Assembly: GCA_027327085.1 (NCBI GenBank)
Contig: DAHWAT010000003.1
Location: forward strand, 1-46,480
DNA from: Candidatus Saccharimonadota bacterium
GTDB lineage: Bacteria > Patescibacteriota > Saccharimonadia > Saccharimonadales > UBA4665
Length of the DNA: 46,480 nucleotides
Direction of reading: 5' to 3'
A program made the translations under genes and the position numbers. The notes beneath the pieces were generated by a model. The model did no database searches and was not told the DNA's origin. It worked only from the letters and a program-made list of their open reading frames with translations. Below, in pieces: positions 17,841 to 27,090 of the stretch; positions within the stretch are counted from its first letter, which is position 1; every line of letters starts with the position of its first letter.

Positions 17841-19352
17841 ATGGCAACTCTTAAAGAATTAAGGAACGAACGATTACGCAAACTGAGCCAGCTGAAAGAA
17901 TTAGGTATTGATCCTTATCCAGCTTCAGCTAGTAGGTCTCACAACATCACTGCTGTCGTTGACAACTTTGATGCCCTAGAGGGGCAAACGGTTAGTGTGG
18001 TTGGGCGAATCCTTAATATCCGAAAATTTGGTAAGATCGCCTTTATTGTGATCAGAGATCAAACTGGCCAACTGCAGTTATTTTTAAGCCCTGAACATCT
18101 AAAACAGCTTGATCCAAAGGCTGGTCGATTAGGCTTTAGCGAACTACCGCTTCTTGATAGAGGTGATTTTTTAGAGGCTAGTGGTAAGGTCATAAAAACG
18201 CAGACTGGTGAAATTTCTATTGAGACAAGTAGCCTTAGGCTCTTAACTAAAAGCTTAAGGCCAATGCCGTTAAGTGTTGAGGGTTTTACCAATAAAGAAG
18301 AGCGCTTAAGGCGACGTTATATCGACATGAACGTTAATCTTGACGTTAGGCAAAGATTTATCCGCCGATCCAGATTCTGGCAAGCAACCAGGGATTACTT
18401 AAACGCCCACGACTTTAGCGAAATCAACATCCCGGTCCTAGAACACACAACTGGAGGGGCTGATGCCAAACCCTTTGTTACGCATATGGATGCGCTTGAT
18501 CAAGATTTTTACCTTAGAATATCGCATGAGTTGCCGCTTAAAAGATTACTGGGAGCGGGCTTTGAAAAAGTGTACGATATCGGTCCACGCTTTAGAAACG
18601 AAAATTATTCTGACGAACATTTACCTGAGCATGTTGCCATGGAGTGGTATTGGGCATATGCCGATTGGCAAGACGGGATGGCTTTCATGACAGATATGTA
18701 CCGCTATGTGCTTGAGAAGACCTTTAATACTTTAAAATTTAAATTAGCTAATTTTGAAATAGACTTATCTAAAGAATGGCAGCAGTGGGATTATGCCGAA
18801 GTTATAAAGGAGCATTATAATTTGGATGTTTATAATTGCAGCATAGATGAGCTTAAGGCCGCTTTAAATAAAAATAATCTCGAAGTCGAAAAAACCGAAA
18901 ATATAGCTCGTGGCATAGATAAACTTTGGAAAAATATACGAAAAGACGTAGCCGGACCAGTTTGGTTAATCAATACACCTAAATTTATTAGTCCTTTATC
19001 TAAAACTAGCCCGGATAATAGTAACGTTGTTCAAAGATTTCAGCCGGTTATTGCCGGCAGCGAGCTAGGCAATGGCTTTAGTGAGCTAAATGACCCAATC
19101 GATCAACTAGATCGCTTTAAGCAGCAGCAAAACATGCGCGATAGCGGAGATGAAGAAGCCATGATGTTAGATATAGATTACATAGAAATGCTGGAGTATG
19201 GCATGCCACCAGCATGTGGCTGGGGCTATAGTGAACGTGTTTTTTGGACTTTTGAAGGAGTAACAGCTCGTGAAGGCGTGCCATTCCCTCAACTACGCTA
19301 TGAAGTGGACGAAATTAGTCGCGCTATTTATCCCGAGATTAAATTAGACTAA
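17841..19352 (+). CDS. lysS: Lysyl-tRNA synthetase (class II)
   Basis: OB fold; RRRYIDMNVNLDVRQRF, PLKRLLGAGFEKVYDIGPRFRNE. Confidence 0.95.
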   Translation: MATLKELRNERLRKLSQLKELGIDPYPASASRSHNITAVVDNFDALEGQTVSVVGRILNIRKFGKIAFIVIRDQTGQLQLFLSPEHLKQLDPKAGRLGFSELPLLDRGDFLEASGKVIKTQTGEISIETSSLRLLTKSLRPMPLSVEGFTNKEERLRRRYIDMNVNLDVRQRFIRRSRFWQATRDYLNAHDFSEINIPVLEHTTGGADAKPFVTHMDALDQDFYLRISHELPLKRLLGAGFEKVYDIGPRFRNENYSDEHLPEHVAMEWYWAYADWQDGMAFMTDMYRYVLEKTFNTLKFKLANFEIDLSKEWQQWDYAEVIKEHYNLDVYNCSIDELKAALNKNNLEVEKTENIARGIDKLWKNIRKDVAGPVWLINTPKFISPLSKTSPDNSNVVQRFQPVIAGSELGNGFSELNDPIDQLDRFKQQQNMRDSGDEEAMMLDIDYIEMLEYGMPPACGWGYSERVFWTFEGVTAREGVPFPQLRYEVDEISRAIYPEIKLD

Positions 19353-19354
19353 AG

Positions 19355-19732
19355 ATGCGAGTTAGTAACGCTAAATTCCAAGCTTTAATTAACCAAGCTT
19401 TAGAGGATCTGCCGGGAGAACATGTTAAAAATATCAGGAATGTCGCCATATTATTCCAAGATGAACCAGATGCTAAACAGCGTCAATCTTTAAAGCTTGA
19501 TCAGTACCATACTTTGTTGGGCTTATATGAGGGTACGCCTCTCAGCGAGAGACAAGGACAGACAACGCTGCTACCGGATAGGATAACCCTTTTTAAAAAA
19601 CCTTTAGAGATGAAGTCTAATTCAGAGACTGAGCTTAAGCGTAATATTAGACATACACTTTGGCATGAAATTGCTCACTATTATGGTTTGAATCATGGTA
19701 AAATTAACGATCTAGAAAACCCGTCTAACTAA
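19355..19732 (+). CDS. Minimal zincin-like metallopeptidase family protein
   Basis: RHTLWHEIAHYYGLNHGKI (HExxHxxGxxH). Confidence 0.75.
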   Translation: MRVSNAKFQALINQALEDLPGEHVKNIRNVAILFQDEPDAKQRQSLKLDQYHTLLGLYEGTPLSERQGQTTLLPDRITLFKKPLEMKSNSETELKRNIRHTLWHEIAHYYGLNHGKINDLENPSN

Positions 19733-20276
19733 CTTTTGTTTTTCTTGATCTGGCGGTTGTATGATAATAATCTTTGATTGCAAACAGGTAGTAAAGACAG
19801 ACCAAAGAAACAACTAAGCGTATCAGGAGAGTATCTATGCCGCCGTAGTAACTAAAGAGCATGGCTATACCATAGACAACATTCACCACAAAGGCATAGT
19901 AAATTAGATTCCAGCCAGTTAGCAGGTGTCTTTTTACCAAACTGATTGCTCTTATAAAAAGGTAAGCTTCATAAAGCAGAAGTAGTATAGATAACCAAAA
20001 AAACAGATTCTTGTGCAGCCCAATCTGAAAAGCAGGCACTCCATAGTAATGACCATTGGTTGTGCTGTAGTTGATCAGACTATTTAACGATTGAGCGGCT
20101 CGCCATAAACTATAGGCTCCGATTAAGCATAAAGCTCCAAGAGCAAAACTAATGGATGGTAAAAATTTTACCAACTTTTTCTGATTATCAATAGATAGAC
20201 TGCCAAAGTTGGTGTAAAGTTTTCTGGTTAAAATTAACTCTAGCTGATCAAGATACTGTTTAAGTTGTTTTACCAT
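19725..20276 (-). CDS. Hypothetical polytopic membrane protein
   Basis: 183 aa, about four hydrophobic segments; 3' end overlaps the convergent metallopeptidase gene by 8 bp. Confidence 0.65.
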   Translation of the reverse strand: MVKQLKQYLDQLELILTRKLYTNFGSLSIDNQKKLVKFLPSISFALGALCLIGAYSLWRAAQSLNSLINYSTTNGHYYGVPAFQIGLHKNLFFWLSILLLLYEAYLFIRAISLVKRHLLTGWNLIYYAFVVNVVYGIAMLFSYYGGIDTLLIRLVVSLVCLYYLFAIKDYYHTTARSRKTKVS

Positions 20277-20337
20277 ATCTTTAAATTAGACCACTTTAGC
20301 TTAGTTTACAAGGCAAAAATATGGCATTAACATATCA

Positions 20338-20366
20338 TTGACCAAAATAACTACTTTTGCTAATAT
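20338..20366 (+). promoter_or_regulatory. Promoter-like TTGACC-N17-TAATAT
   Basis: TTGACC 20338-20343, 17-nt spacer, TAATAT 20361-20366. Confidence 0.45.
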
Positions 20367-20372
20367 TTAAGT

Positions 20373-20423
20373 AAGACCTTCGGCACCGTAGTCTTTGAAC
20401 TACACTTGCGGAAGGCCTTTTTC
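20373..20423 (+). ncRNA. Candidate ~50-nt hairpin RNA/terminator unit
   Basis: CCTTC-G-GCA-CC-GTAGT loop CTTTGA ACTAC-ACT-TGC-G-GAAGG followed by CCTTTTTC; promoter-like element immediately upstream. Confidence 0.4.
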
Positions 20424-20835
20424 ATTTTGTGGGAAATGCCGACATAAAGTCTTTGCGTTTAGATATCTTGTTCTCGCGTATCTGTACAGCAAAAGACATA
20501 CCTTCTTTAGTTATGGCGTTATAACGATACAATGTTTCATCAGCTTTACTTGGATTCTGCATAGCAACTGGCGCAATAGGACAATTGCGTATTACATCTA
20601 TAGCGGAACTAAAGAACTTCAAACGTCTCAATCGGTCAGCGGAGTTCTTCTGATTTAGATGTTCAAAGAACTGGTTTATAAATATCTTATCTTTTCTGAA
20701 ATATTTAGACTTTATGTATGGTTGGCGGCGTGGCGTTCGTTTCTGAATCACATGATACTCACGCCTAACAGCCGCAATTACTTCAGCGTATGATGTACCA
20801 GAGACTAAGCCAATCTTTGATTTAAAGACATTCAT
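20422..20835 (-). CDS. Orphan protein (137 aa); C-terminus resembles PBECR/RelE-like small nucleases
   Basis: LRRLKFFSSAIDVIRN...ADETLYRYNAITKEGMSFAVQIRENKISKRKDFMSAFPTK; family call from pattern only. Confidence 0.45.
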   Translation of the reverse strand: MNVFKSKIGLVSGTSYAEVIAAVRREYHVIQKRTPRRQPYIKSKYFRKDKIFINQFFEHLNQKNSADRLRRLKFFSSAIDVIRNCPIAPVAMQNPSKADETLYRYNAITKEGMSFAVQIRENKISKRKDFMSAFPTK

Positions 20836-20928
20836 GTTAAAAGTAATCTTATTGGTAACGTAAGTTTACTCTGTATATGCTATATTTGCCACGAAACATA
20901 TAGATTTATGCGTCAAATGGCAAAAATA

Positions 20929-20957
20929 TTGGACCGTCAATTTATTTAATGTATAAT
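20929..20957 (+). promoter_or_regulatory. Promoter TTGGAC-N17-TATAAT
   Basis: TTGGAC 20929-20934, TATAAT 20952-20957, 9 nt before ATG 20967. Confidence 0.75.
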
Positions 20958-20966
20958 ATGTCCATT

Positions 20967-21251
20967 ATGAAAACAAAACAAAAAAAATTATCGGATCGAT
21001 TTTGGAAAGATAAAAATAATAAAGTTGTTATTGGCCAAACGCCCAATGCATATTTAATTAGCTGGGCGGTATTAACGCTTGCTTCTTTATTTATAAACGG
21101 CAGTCTGTCAACCATATTAGAATGGCTAGGTATCCTAGCTTTAACTATCTGGGCCTTCTTAGAAATAATCAAGGGAGTTAATTTTTTCCGGAAAATTATG
21201 GGATCAGCCGTCTTAGTTCTAATTTTGCTTACGGCAATTCATCTAGCTTAA
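20967..21251 (+). CDS. Small membrane protein
   Basis: MKTKQKKLSDRFWKDKNNK... two TM segments; start moved from 20949, which lies inside the promoter. Confidence 0.6.
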   Translation: MKTKQKKLSDRFWKDKNNKVVIGQTPNAYLISWAVLTLASLFINGSLSTILEWLGILALTIWAFLEIIKGVNFFRKIMGSAVLVLILLTAIHLA

Positions 21252-21258
21252 AAAGATA

Positions 21259-21879
21259 ATGGCGGCTATAATTTTTGACTTTGACGGTACTATTGTCGAC
21301 AATCGAGATTACTTCGTAGAATTTATTGCTAAAGAGGCTAAACGTTGGCCGCTTTCCGATCAGGATAAGCTAGCTATAGCGGGCCAGCCACTATTAGTCA
21401 TAGCTACAAGACTAGGCATAGATTGGTATAAGCTGCCAAAGCTATATTTTAAGGGTCGTAGCAAAATGGACAGGGCAATCTCCAGCCTTAAAGTCTTTGA
21501 TGGTATACCCGATTTAGTTAAAAAATTGCATTCTGAAGGGCATGTTTTATTTATATTAAGTAGCAATAGCCTGCGTAACATTCGTTTATTTCTAAAACAT
21601 TACGAGATGCGCCAGTATTTTATGGAAGTTTATGCAGGCGTTGCTATATTTGGCAAGGCGGGTATGTTACACAAATTATTAAGAGACAATAATTTAAAAG
21701 CCGCTCAGGCAACGATGGTAGGTGATGAAGTTAGGGATATTGTGGCCGCCCAAGCTGTTGGCGTCAAAAGCGTGGCAGTCGCTTGGGGGTTGTCTAGCTA
21801 TGCTGATCTAGTGGCAATGAAGCCGACGGCCGTAGTTAGAAGCGTTAGCGAACTTCTAGCTATTCTGGAAGAGACTTAA
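21259..21879 (+). CDS. HAD-superfamily hydrolase (phosphoglycolate phosphatase-like)
   Basis: IIFDFDGTIVDN, FILSSNSLRN, ATMVGDEVRDIVAAQAVGVKSVAVAWG. Confidence 0.88.
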   Translation: MAAIIFDFDGTIVDNRDYFVEFIAKEAKRWPLSDQDKLAIAGQPLLVIATRLGIDWYKLPKLYFKGRSKMDRAISSLKVFDGIPDLVKKLHSEGHVLFILSSNSLRNIRLFLKHYEMRQYFMEVYAGVAIFGKAGMLHKLLRDNNLKAAQATMVGDEVRDIVAAQAVGVKSVAVAWGLSSYADLVAMKPTAVVRSVSELLAILEET

Positions 21880-21899
21880 ACAGGCTATAATTTAATTAT

Positions 21900-22685
21900 A
21901 TGGAATATGCAGGTAGAAAACGTTCTTTAGCTTATGCTTCAAATCAACAAGCTACTTTTAAGATATCACGCTCAAAAATAGAACTATTTATGCAGTGCCC
22001 AAGATGTTTTTGGCTAGATGCTAAGTTTAAAATATCACGGCCGTCTAGCCCTCCGTTTAATATCAACAAAGCCATCGACGAGTTATTTAAAAAAGAGTTT
22101 GATTACTACAGGGAACAGGGCAAGCCGCATCCAATTATGAAAGATAATCAAATTAAAGCTGTCCCATTCAGCCATGATGATTTAAACAAATGGCGGCATA
22201 ATTTTACCGGCATCGGTGTACTGCATGAGCCAACTAACCTTTATGTTTATGGCGCAATAGACGATGTATGGGTTAACCAGCAAAATGAGCTAATCATTGT
22301 TGACTATAAAGCTACCGCTAAATCAAGCGAAGTTAGTATTGAATCGGATTGGCAAATTAGCTATAAACGTCAAATTGAAATCTATCAATGGCTATTTAGC
22401 CAAAACGGTTTCAAGGTTAGCCCGATTGGCTACTTTGTCTACACTAATGCCAGATTTGATCTTGATAATTTCAATAATACTTTACAGTTTGTTACCAAAC
22501 TAATACCGTATCAGGGCAAAACAGATTGGATAGAGGGTGTACTATACTCGATTAAAGACTGTTTAGACTCAGACGATATGCCTCCGGTAGGCGAGGCAGC
22601 CATGGGCGGCGCTTGCGAGTTTTGTACCTATGCCAAAAATAGGACCGAGCTATCTTTAAAAGCCTTAGGTATAAACATTAACTAG
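21900..22685 (+). CDS. PD-(D/E)XK superfamily nuclease (RecB/Cas4-like fold) with paired Cys motifs
   Basis: KISRSKIELFMQCPRCFWLDAKF, GAIDDVWVNQQNELIIVDYKAT, QIEIYQWLF, GGACEFCTYAKNR. Confidence 0.8.
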   Translation: MEYAGRKRSLAYASNQQATFKISRSKIELFMQCPRCFWLDAKFKISRPSSPPFNINKAIDELFKKEFDYYREQGKPHPIMKDNQIKAVPFSHDDLNKWRHNFTGIGVLHEPTNLYVYGAIDDVWVNQQNELIIVDYKATAKSSEVSIESDWQISYKRQIEIYQWLFSQNGFKVSPIGYFVYTNARFDLDNFNNTLQFVTKLIPYQGKTDWIEGVLYSIKDCLDSDDMPPVGEAAMGGACEFCTYAKNRTELSLKALGININ

Positions 22686-22710
22686 GGGTTTAGGCTATAA
22701 TTAAAATATT

Positions 22711-23955
22711 ATGTTAGACATCCAATTTATTAGAAACAATAGTCAACTGGTGAGCGAAAGAGCCAAGCAAAAAGGTTATGACGTAGACATAGATCAGCTG
22801 TTAGGGTTTGACGAACAAAAGAAAAAAATACTGCAGCAGGTTGAGGCTTTAAGGCAACAGCGCAATGCTTTAGTCGATGCCACAAAAAAAACTAAGCCAA
22901 ACCCAGATCAGATAAATCAAGGTCGAGACTTGAGAGATAAAATTACTAATCTAGAGCACCAACTGGAATCAATTAGCCGTGAATACGATATTTTACTCAT
23001 GAAGGTGCCTAACGTGTTTGCCGATGATGTGCCGCTTGGTGGCGAGAAGGATAGCCTTGAGATAACTAAATTTGGCGCCCAGGATACTGGTGCCCAAGAC
23101 CACTTAGATTACATGATTAGTCGTGACTGGGTAGATTTTGAAAGAGGCGCTAAAGTAGCCGGCAGTAAATTTTATTTTCTGAAAGGGGACGCAGCTTTAC
23201 TTGAAGAAGCCATCAAACAATACGCCATTAATTTCGTGATAAAAAAAGGCTTTTTATTCATGACTGTACCTCATATGGTTAATACTAAGACAGCCGTCGG
23301 AGCAGGCTTTGCACCTAAAACTAGCGACGATAGTAACGAATACTTTCTAGAGAATGAAGATCTGACACTTATTGGTACGGCTGAAGCTCCTTTAACGGGC
23401 TATCATGCCGACGAAATAATTCCCGAAAAGTCGTTGCCACTATTTTATGTAGGCTACAGCCCTTGCTACAGGAAAGAAGCTGGTACTTATGGAAAACATA
23501 CCAGAGGACTATTTAGGGTACACCAGTTTAACAAGGTTGAAATGTATGCTTTTTGTACACCTGAGCAAAGTCAGTCGGTGCACGAAAAAATTCGCGGTAT
23601 CGAAGAGGAGTTATGGCAATCTATTGGCATACCATATCGGGTTATTAATATTGCCTCCGGTGATTTAGGTGCTCCGGCCTTCAAAAAGTACGATCTAGAG
23701 TATTGGTCTAAAGCAGATGGGGTATACCGTGAGCTAACCAGTTGTTCCAATTGTACTGATTTTCAAGCTCGCAATCTTAATATTAGAGTTAGGCGTGATA
23801 ATGGCCAAATCGAAATGCTGCACACACTTAACGGTACGGCAGTAGCTCTAGCTAGATCATTAATTGCAATTATTGAGCATTATCAAACTGATGACGGTAA
23901 AATACGCGTACCGGACGTGCTCGTGCCTTATCTAGGTAATCGTCAAGTATTGTAA
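22711..23955 (+). CDS. serS: Seryl-tRNA synthetase
   Basis: LDIQFIRNNSQLVSERAKQKG coiled coil; PCYRKEAGTYGKHTRGLFRVHQFNKVEMY; LNGTAVALARSLIAIIEHYQ. Confidence 0.95.
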   Translation: MLDIQFIRNNSQLVSERAKQKGYDVDIDQLLGFDEQKKKILQQVEALRQQRNALVDATKKTKPNPDQINQGRDLRDKITNLEHQLESISREYDILLMKVPNVFADDVPLGGEKDSLEITKFGAQDTGAQDHLDYMISRDWVDFERGAKVAGSKFYFLKGDAALLEEAIKQYAINFVIKKGFLFMTVPHMVNTKTAVGAGFAPKTSDDSNEYFLENEDLTLIGTAEAPLTGYHADEIIPEKSLPLFYVGYSPCYRKEAGTYGKHTRGLFRVHQFNKVEMYAFCTPEQSQSVHEKIRGIEEELWQSIGIPYRVINIASGDLGAPAFKKYDLEYWSKADGVYRELTSCSNCTDFQARNLNIRVRRDNGQIEMLHTLNGTAVALARSLIAIIEHYQTDDGKIRVPDVLVPYLGNRQVL

Positions 23956-24011
23956 TAAATATCATTTAAATCAGTCCAAACAGTGCAATATAATGACAAT
24001 TTGGAGGGTTT

Positions 24012-24359
24012 ATGCTAAAAAAATTTACAGTTAGCGGCGTTAGTGATAAAAAGGTACTCGATTATATAAATCATAAGATTGGCGGATTAGACAAGTTAGT
24101 CCCAAGGCATGCTCAAAAAAGCTTACATGGCGAGGTTCGCTTAAGCCATCATAAAGCTGGTGCTAGTAAGTTCATTTGTAAGGTGGTCTTTTATCTACCG
24201 CACCAAGTTTTAACGGCTAATGAATCGGCCGATAACTATGAAGGGGCAATTGATCAAGCAGAGGATAAGCTTAAGGTGCAACTGCATAAGTATAAAGAAC
24301 TACACAGTCGATCCAAGCAACAACGACATCTCTGGGGGCGTTTTCTAAAAGTATCTTAA
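24012..24359 (+). CDS. hpf: Short-form ribosome hibernation promoting factor
   Basis: 115 aa; GEVRLSHHKAGASKFICKVVFYLPHQVLTANESADNYEGAIDQAEDKLKVQLHKYKELH. Confidence 0.8.
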   Translation: MLKKFTVSGVSDKKVLDYINHKIGGLDKLVPRHAQKSLHGEVRLSHHKAGASKFICKVVFYLPHQVLTANESADNYEGAIDQAEDKLKVQLHKYKELHSRSKQQRHLWGRFLKVS

Positions 24360-24480
24360 ACAAAAAATAGTCTGTTGGCCTAGTTTTACTGTCTAAAAGT
24401 GTCTATAATGTCACTTTAGATTATTATTTATTTTTAGTTCATTCCTTGATACTTGAGGAAGGGTACTGCGAGAGGGGTTC

Positions 24481-27090
24481 ATGCACACTTTATTAAAGAA
24501 AGTTTTAGGTGATCCACAAGCTAAGACGATTAAACGTTTGCGAAAACGAGTCAAATTAATTAATGACCTTTCAGATAAATATGCCAAAATGTCTGATGAG
24601 ACCTTGAAGCAGCAAACTGACGAGTTAAAAAAACGCTTGAAGGATAAACAAACCCTAGATCAAATTTTACCAGATGCTTTTGCGTTGGTCCGTGAGGCAG
24701 CCACTAGGACGCTAGGTCAGCGTCACTTTGATGTTCAGTTAATCGGCGGCATGGTCTTACACGAAGGTAGCGTGGCCGAAATGAAGACAGGTGAGGGCAA
24801 AACCTTAGTCGCAACTTTGGCAGTATATCTAAACGCTCTAAGCGAAAAAGGCGTTCATGTCGTAACAGTCAATGATTATTTAGCGCAACGTGATGCCGGT
24901 TGGATGGGTACAGTCTATAGTTTCTTGGGTATGAGCGTTGCGGTTATTATAGCCGACCAAAGTTTTATTTATGATCCAGACTATATTAACAAAAGTCACG
25001 ATGATCCTAGACTGCAGCATCTCAAGCCAACTTCCAGACAAGAGGCTTATGCAGCCGATATAACTTATGGCACCAATAATGAGTTTGGCTTCGATTATCT
25101 TAGAGACAATATGGTCCGCGAAGAAGATCAATTACGTCAAAGAGATTTAAATTTTGCCATCGTTGACGAAGTTGACTCAATTTTAATTGATGAAGCCAGG
25201 ACGCCTTTAATCATTAGTGCCCCGAGTGTAACTAGTGGTAGTTCTTATGCGCAATTTGCTAAAGTAGTCAGACAACTCAGTAAGGATAAAGATTACGAAA
25301 CCGATGAAAAACGTAAAACAGTCATTTTAACCGATCAAGGTACCGAAAAAATTGAAAAGATACTGGGACTGGATAACTTATATGGCGGAGAAAATATAAG
25401 GACCATCTATCACTTGCAGCAGGCCTTAAGAGCCCAAGCTCTTTTTCAAAGAGATAAAGACTATGTTGTCACGAAAGAGGGTGAAGTTGTGATTGTTGAT
25501 GAGTTCACTGGGCGTTTGTTGCCCGGCAGAAGGTATAACGAAGGTTTACACCAGGCTATCGAGGCCAAAGAAGGCGTAGAGGTGCAGCAAGAAAGTATGA
25601 CTCTAGCTACAATTTCTTTCCAAAACTATTTTCGTTTATATAACAAGTTAGCTGGTATGACAGGAACGGCTATGACCGAGGCTGAGGAGTTTCATCAAAT
25701 CTATAAGCTTGATGTTGTTGAAGTACCCGCCAATCGTCCACTAAAAAGGCTGGATAAGAGTGATCGAATTTACAGAACGGAGGCGGCCAAGTTTAAAGCG
25801 ATTATTCAGGAAGTTAAAACTCTTCACACTAAAGGACAACCGGTTTTGATTGGTACAGTCTCTATAGAGAAGAATGAAGTTTTAGGTCGTCTACTTACTA
25901 AAGCTGGTGTACCACACCAAGTACTTAATGCTAAAAATAACGAAAAAGAAGCGGCGATTGTTGCTAAAGCCGGCGAAAAAGGAGCTGTGACACTAGCAAC
26001 CAACATAGCCGGTCGTGGAACTGATATAGTTCTAGGTGATGGCGTTAAAGAACTGGGCGGACTGTTTGTTCTAGGTAGCGAAAGACACGAGTCGAGACGC
26101 ATAGACAATCAGTTGCGCGGTCGATCCGGACGTCAAGGTGACCCCGGTGTAACCCAGTTCTTTGTTAGCACTGAAGATGATTTAATGCGTATATTTGGCG
26201 GTGACCGAATTAAGTCAGTCATGGGTCGATTAAAAGTTGACGACGATATGCCGATTGAAAATCGCATGATCAGTCGTAGTCTAGAAGGTGCCCAAAAGAA
26301 GGTTGAGGGTTTTCATTTTGACCAACGTAAAAATGTTGTTCAATATGACGATGTCATGAATCGACATCGTAAGGCTGTTTACGCCATGCGTAAGGAAATT
26401 CTAAAATCGGTCGACATTAGTAAGCGTATCAAGATCTTTATTGAGGAAGAGTGTCGAAGATTAGTATTGTCACCTGAGGCTACTACCGAAGCTTTCGAAG
26501 ATATTGTACGTTCTACTTTTAATTTTGATGAGAAAACTCTAGATAAATTATTTGAGACTGATGCTGATAAATTTGAGACAATCTTAAAAGACGAAGCTTT
26601 GTCGCTTTATAAAAACAAAAGCCAAAGTTTTGGGGTAGATATTTTACATAAGATTGAAAGAGACATCTACCTTCAAGTACTAGATGATCTGTGGATGCAA
26701 CATCTTGAAAACATGGATCATCTAAGAGAAGGCATCCATTGGATGAGTGTTGGCCAGCAAGATCCCTTAGTCGAATACCGTCGTCGCGGTCAACTATTGT
26801 TTGACGAGCTGCAAAATGCACTGCGTCACGATGTCTTGGCTAACTTATATCATGCAGAGCCTATTTCTCAGGCTGATCTTGACCGTGTGATTGATACTGA
26901 GCTAACTATGGCGGCTAGAGGCTCGGTTAGTAATGCTTCTCAAATCATAGAAGGTGAGGCAGAGTTTAGCGAGACAGACTTTAAGCCTAAAGCTAATTCA
27001 CTACCTAAAAAGAAACAAACTAAAACCATAAAAGAGGCTCGTAAAAAAGAACGGAAAAGAAAAACTGCTGCTAAAAGGCGCAAGAAATGA
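24481..27090 (+). CDS. secA: Preprotein translocase ATPase SecA
   Basis: AEMKTGEGKTLVATLAVYLNAL, VTVNDYLAQRDA, TNIAGRGTDI; K/R-rich C-terminus without a Cys zinc motif. Confidence 0.97.
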   Translation: MHTLLKKVLGDPQAKTIKRLRKRVKLINDLSDKYAKMSDETLKQQTDELKKRLKDKQTLDQILPDAFALVREAATRTLGQRHFDVQLIGGMVLHEGSVAEMKTGEGKTLVATLAVYLNALSEKGVHVVTVNDYLAQRDAGWMGTVYSFLGMSVAVIIADQSFIYDPDYINKSHDDPRLQHLKPTSRQEAYAADITYGTNNEFGFDYLRDNMVREEDQLRQRDLNFAIVDEVDSILIDEARTPLIISAPSVTSGSSYAQFAKVVRQLSKDKDYETDEKRKTVILTDQGTEKIEKILGLDNLYGGENIRTIYHLQQALRAQALFQRDKDYVVTKEGEVVIVDEFTGRLLPGRRYNEGLHQAIEAKEGVEVQQESMTLATISFQNYFRLYNKLAGMTGTAMTEAEEFHQIYKLDVVEVPANRPLKRLDKSDRIYRTEAAKFKAIIQEVKTLHTKGQPVLIGTVSIEKNEVLGRLLTKAGVPHQVLNAKNNEKEAAIVAKAGEKGAVTLATNIAGRGTDIVLGDGVKELGGLFVLGSERHESRRIDNQLRGRSGRQGDPGVTQFFVSTEDDLMRIFGGDRIKSVMGRLKVDDDMPIENRMISRSLEGAQKKVEGFHFDQRKNVVQYDDVMNRHRKAVYAMRKEILKSVDISKRIKIFIEEECRRLVLSPEATTEAFEDIVRSTFNFDEKTLDKLFETDADKFETILKDEALSLYKNKSQSFGVDILHKIERDIYLQVLDDLWMQHLENMDHLREGIHWMSVGQQDPLVEYRRRGQLLFDELQNALRHDVLANLYHAEPISQADLDRVIDTELTMAARGSVSNASQIIEGEAEFSETDFKPKANSLPKKKQTKTIKEARKKERKRKTAAKRRKK

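Noticed and set aside
20395-20658. Plus-strand 87-aa ORF
   Set aside because: Antisense to the better-supported 137-aa minus-strand ORF and starts inside the hairpin
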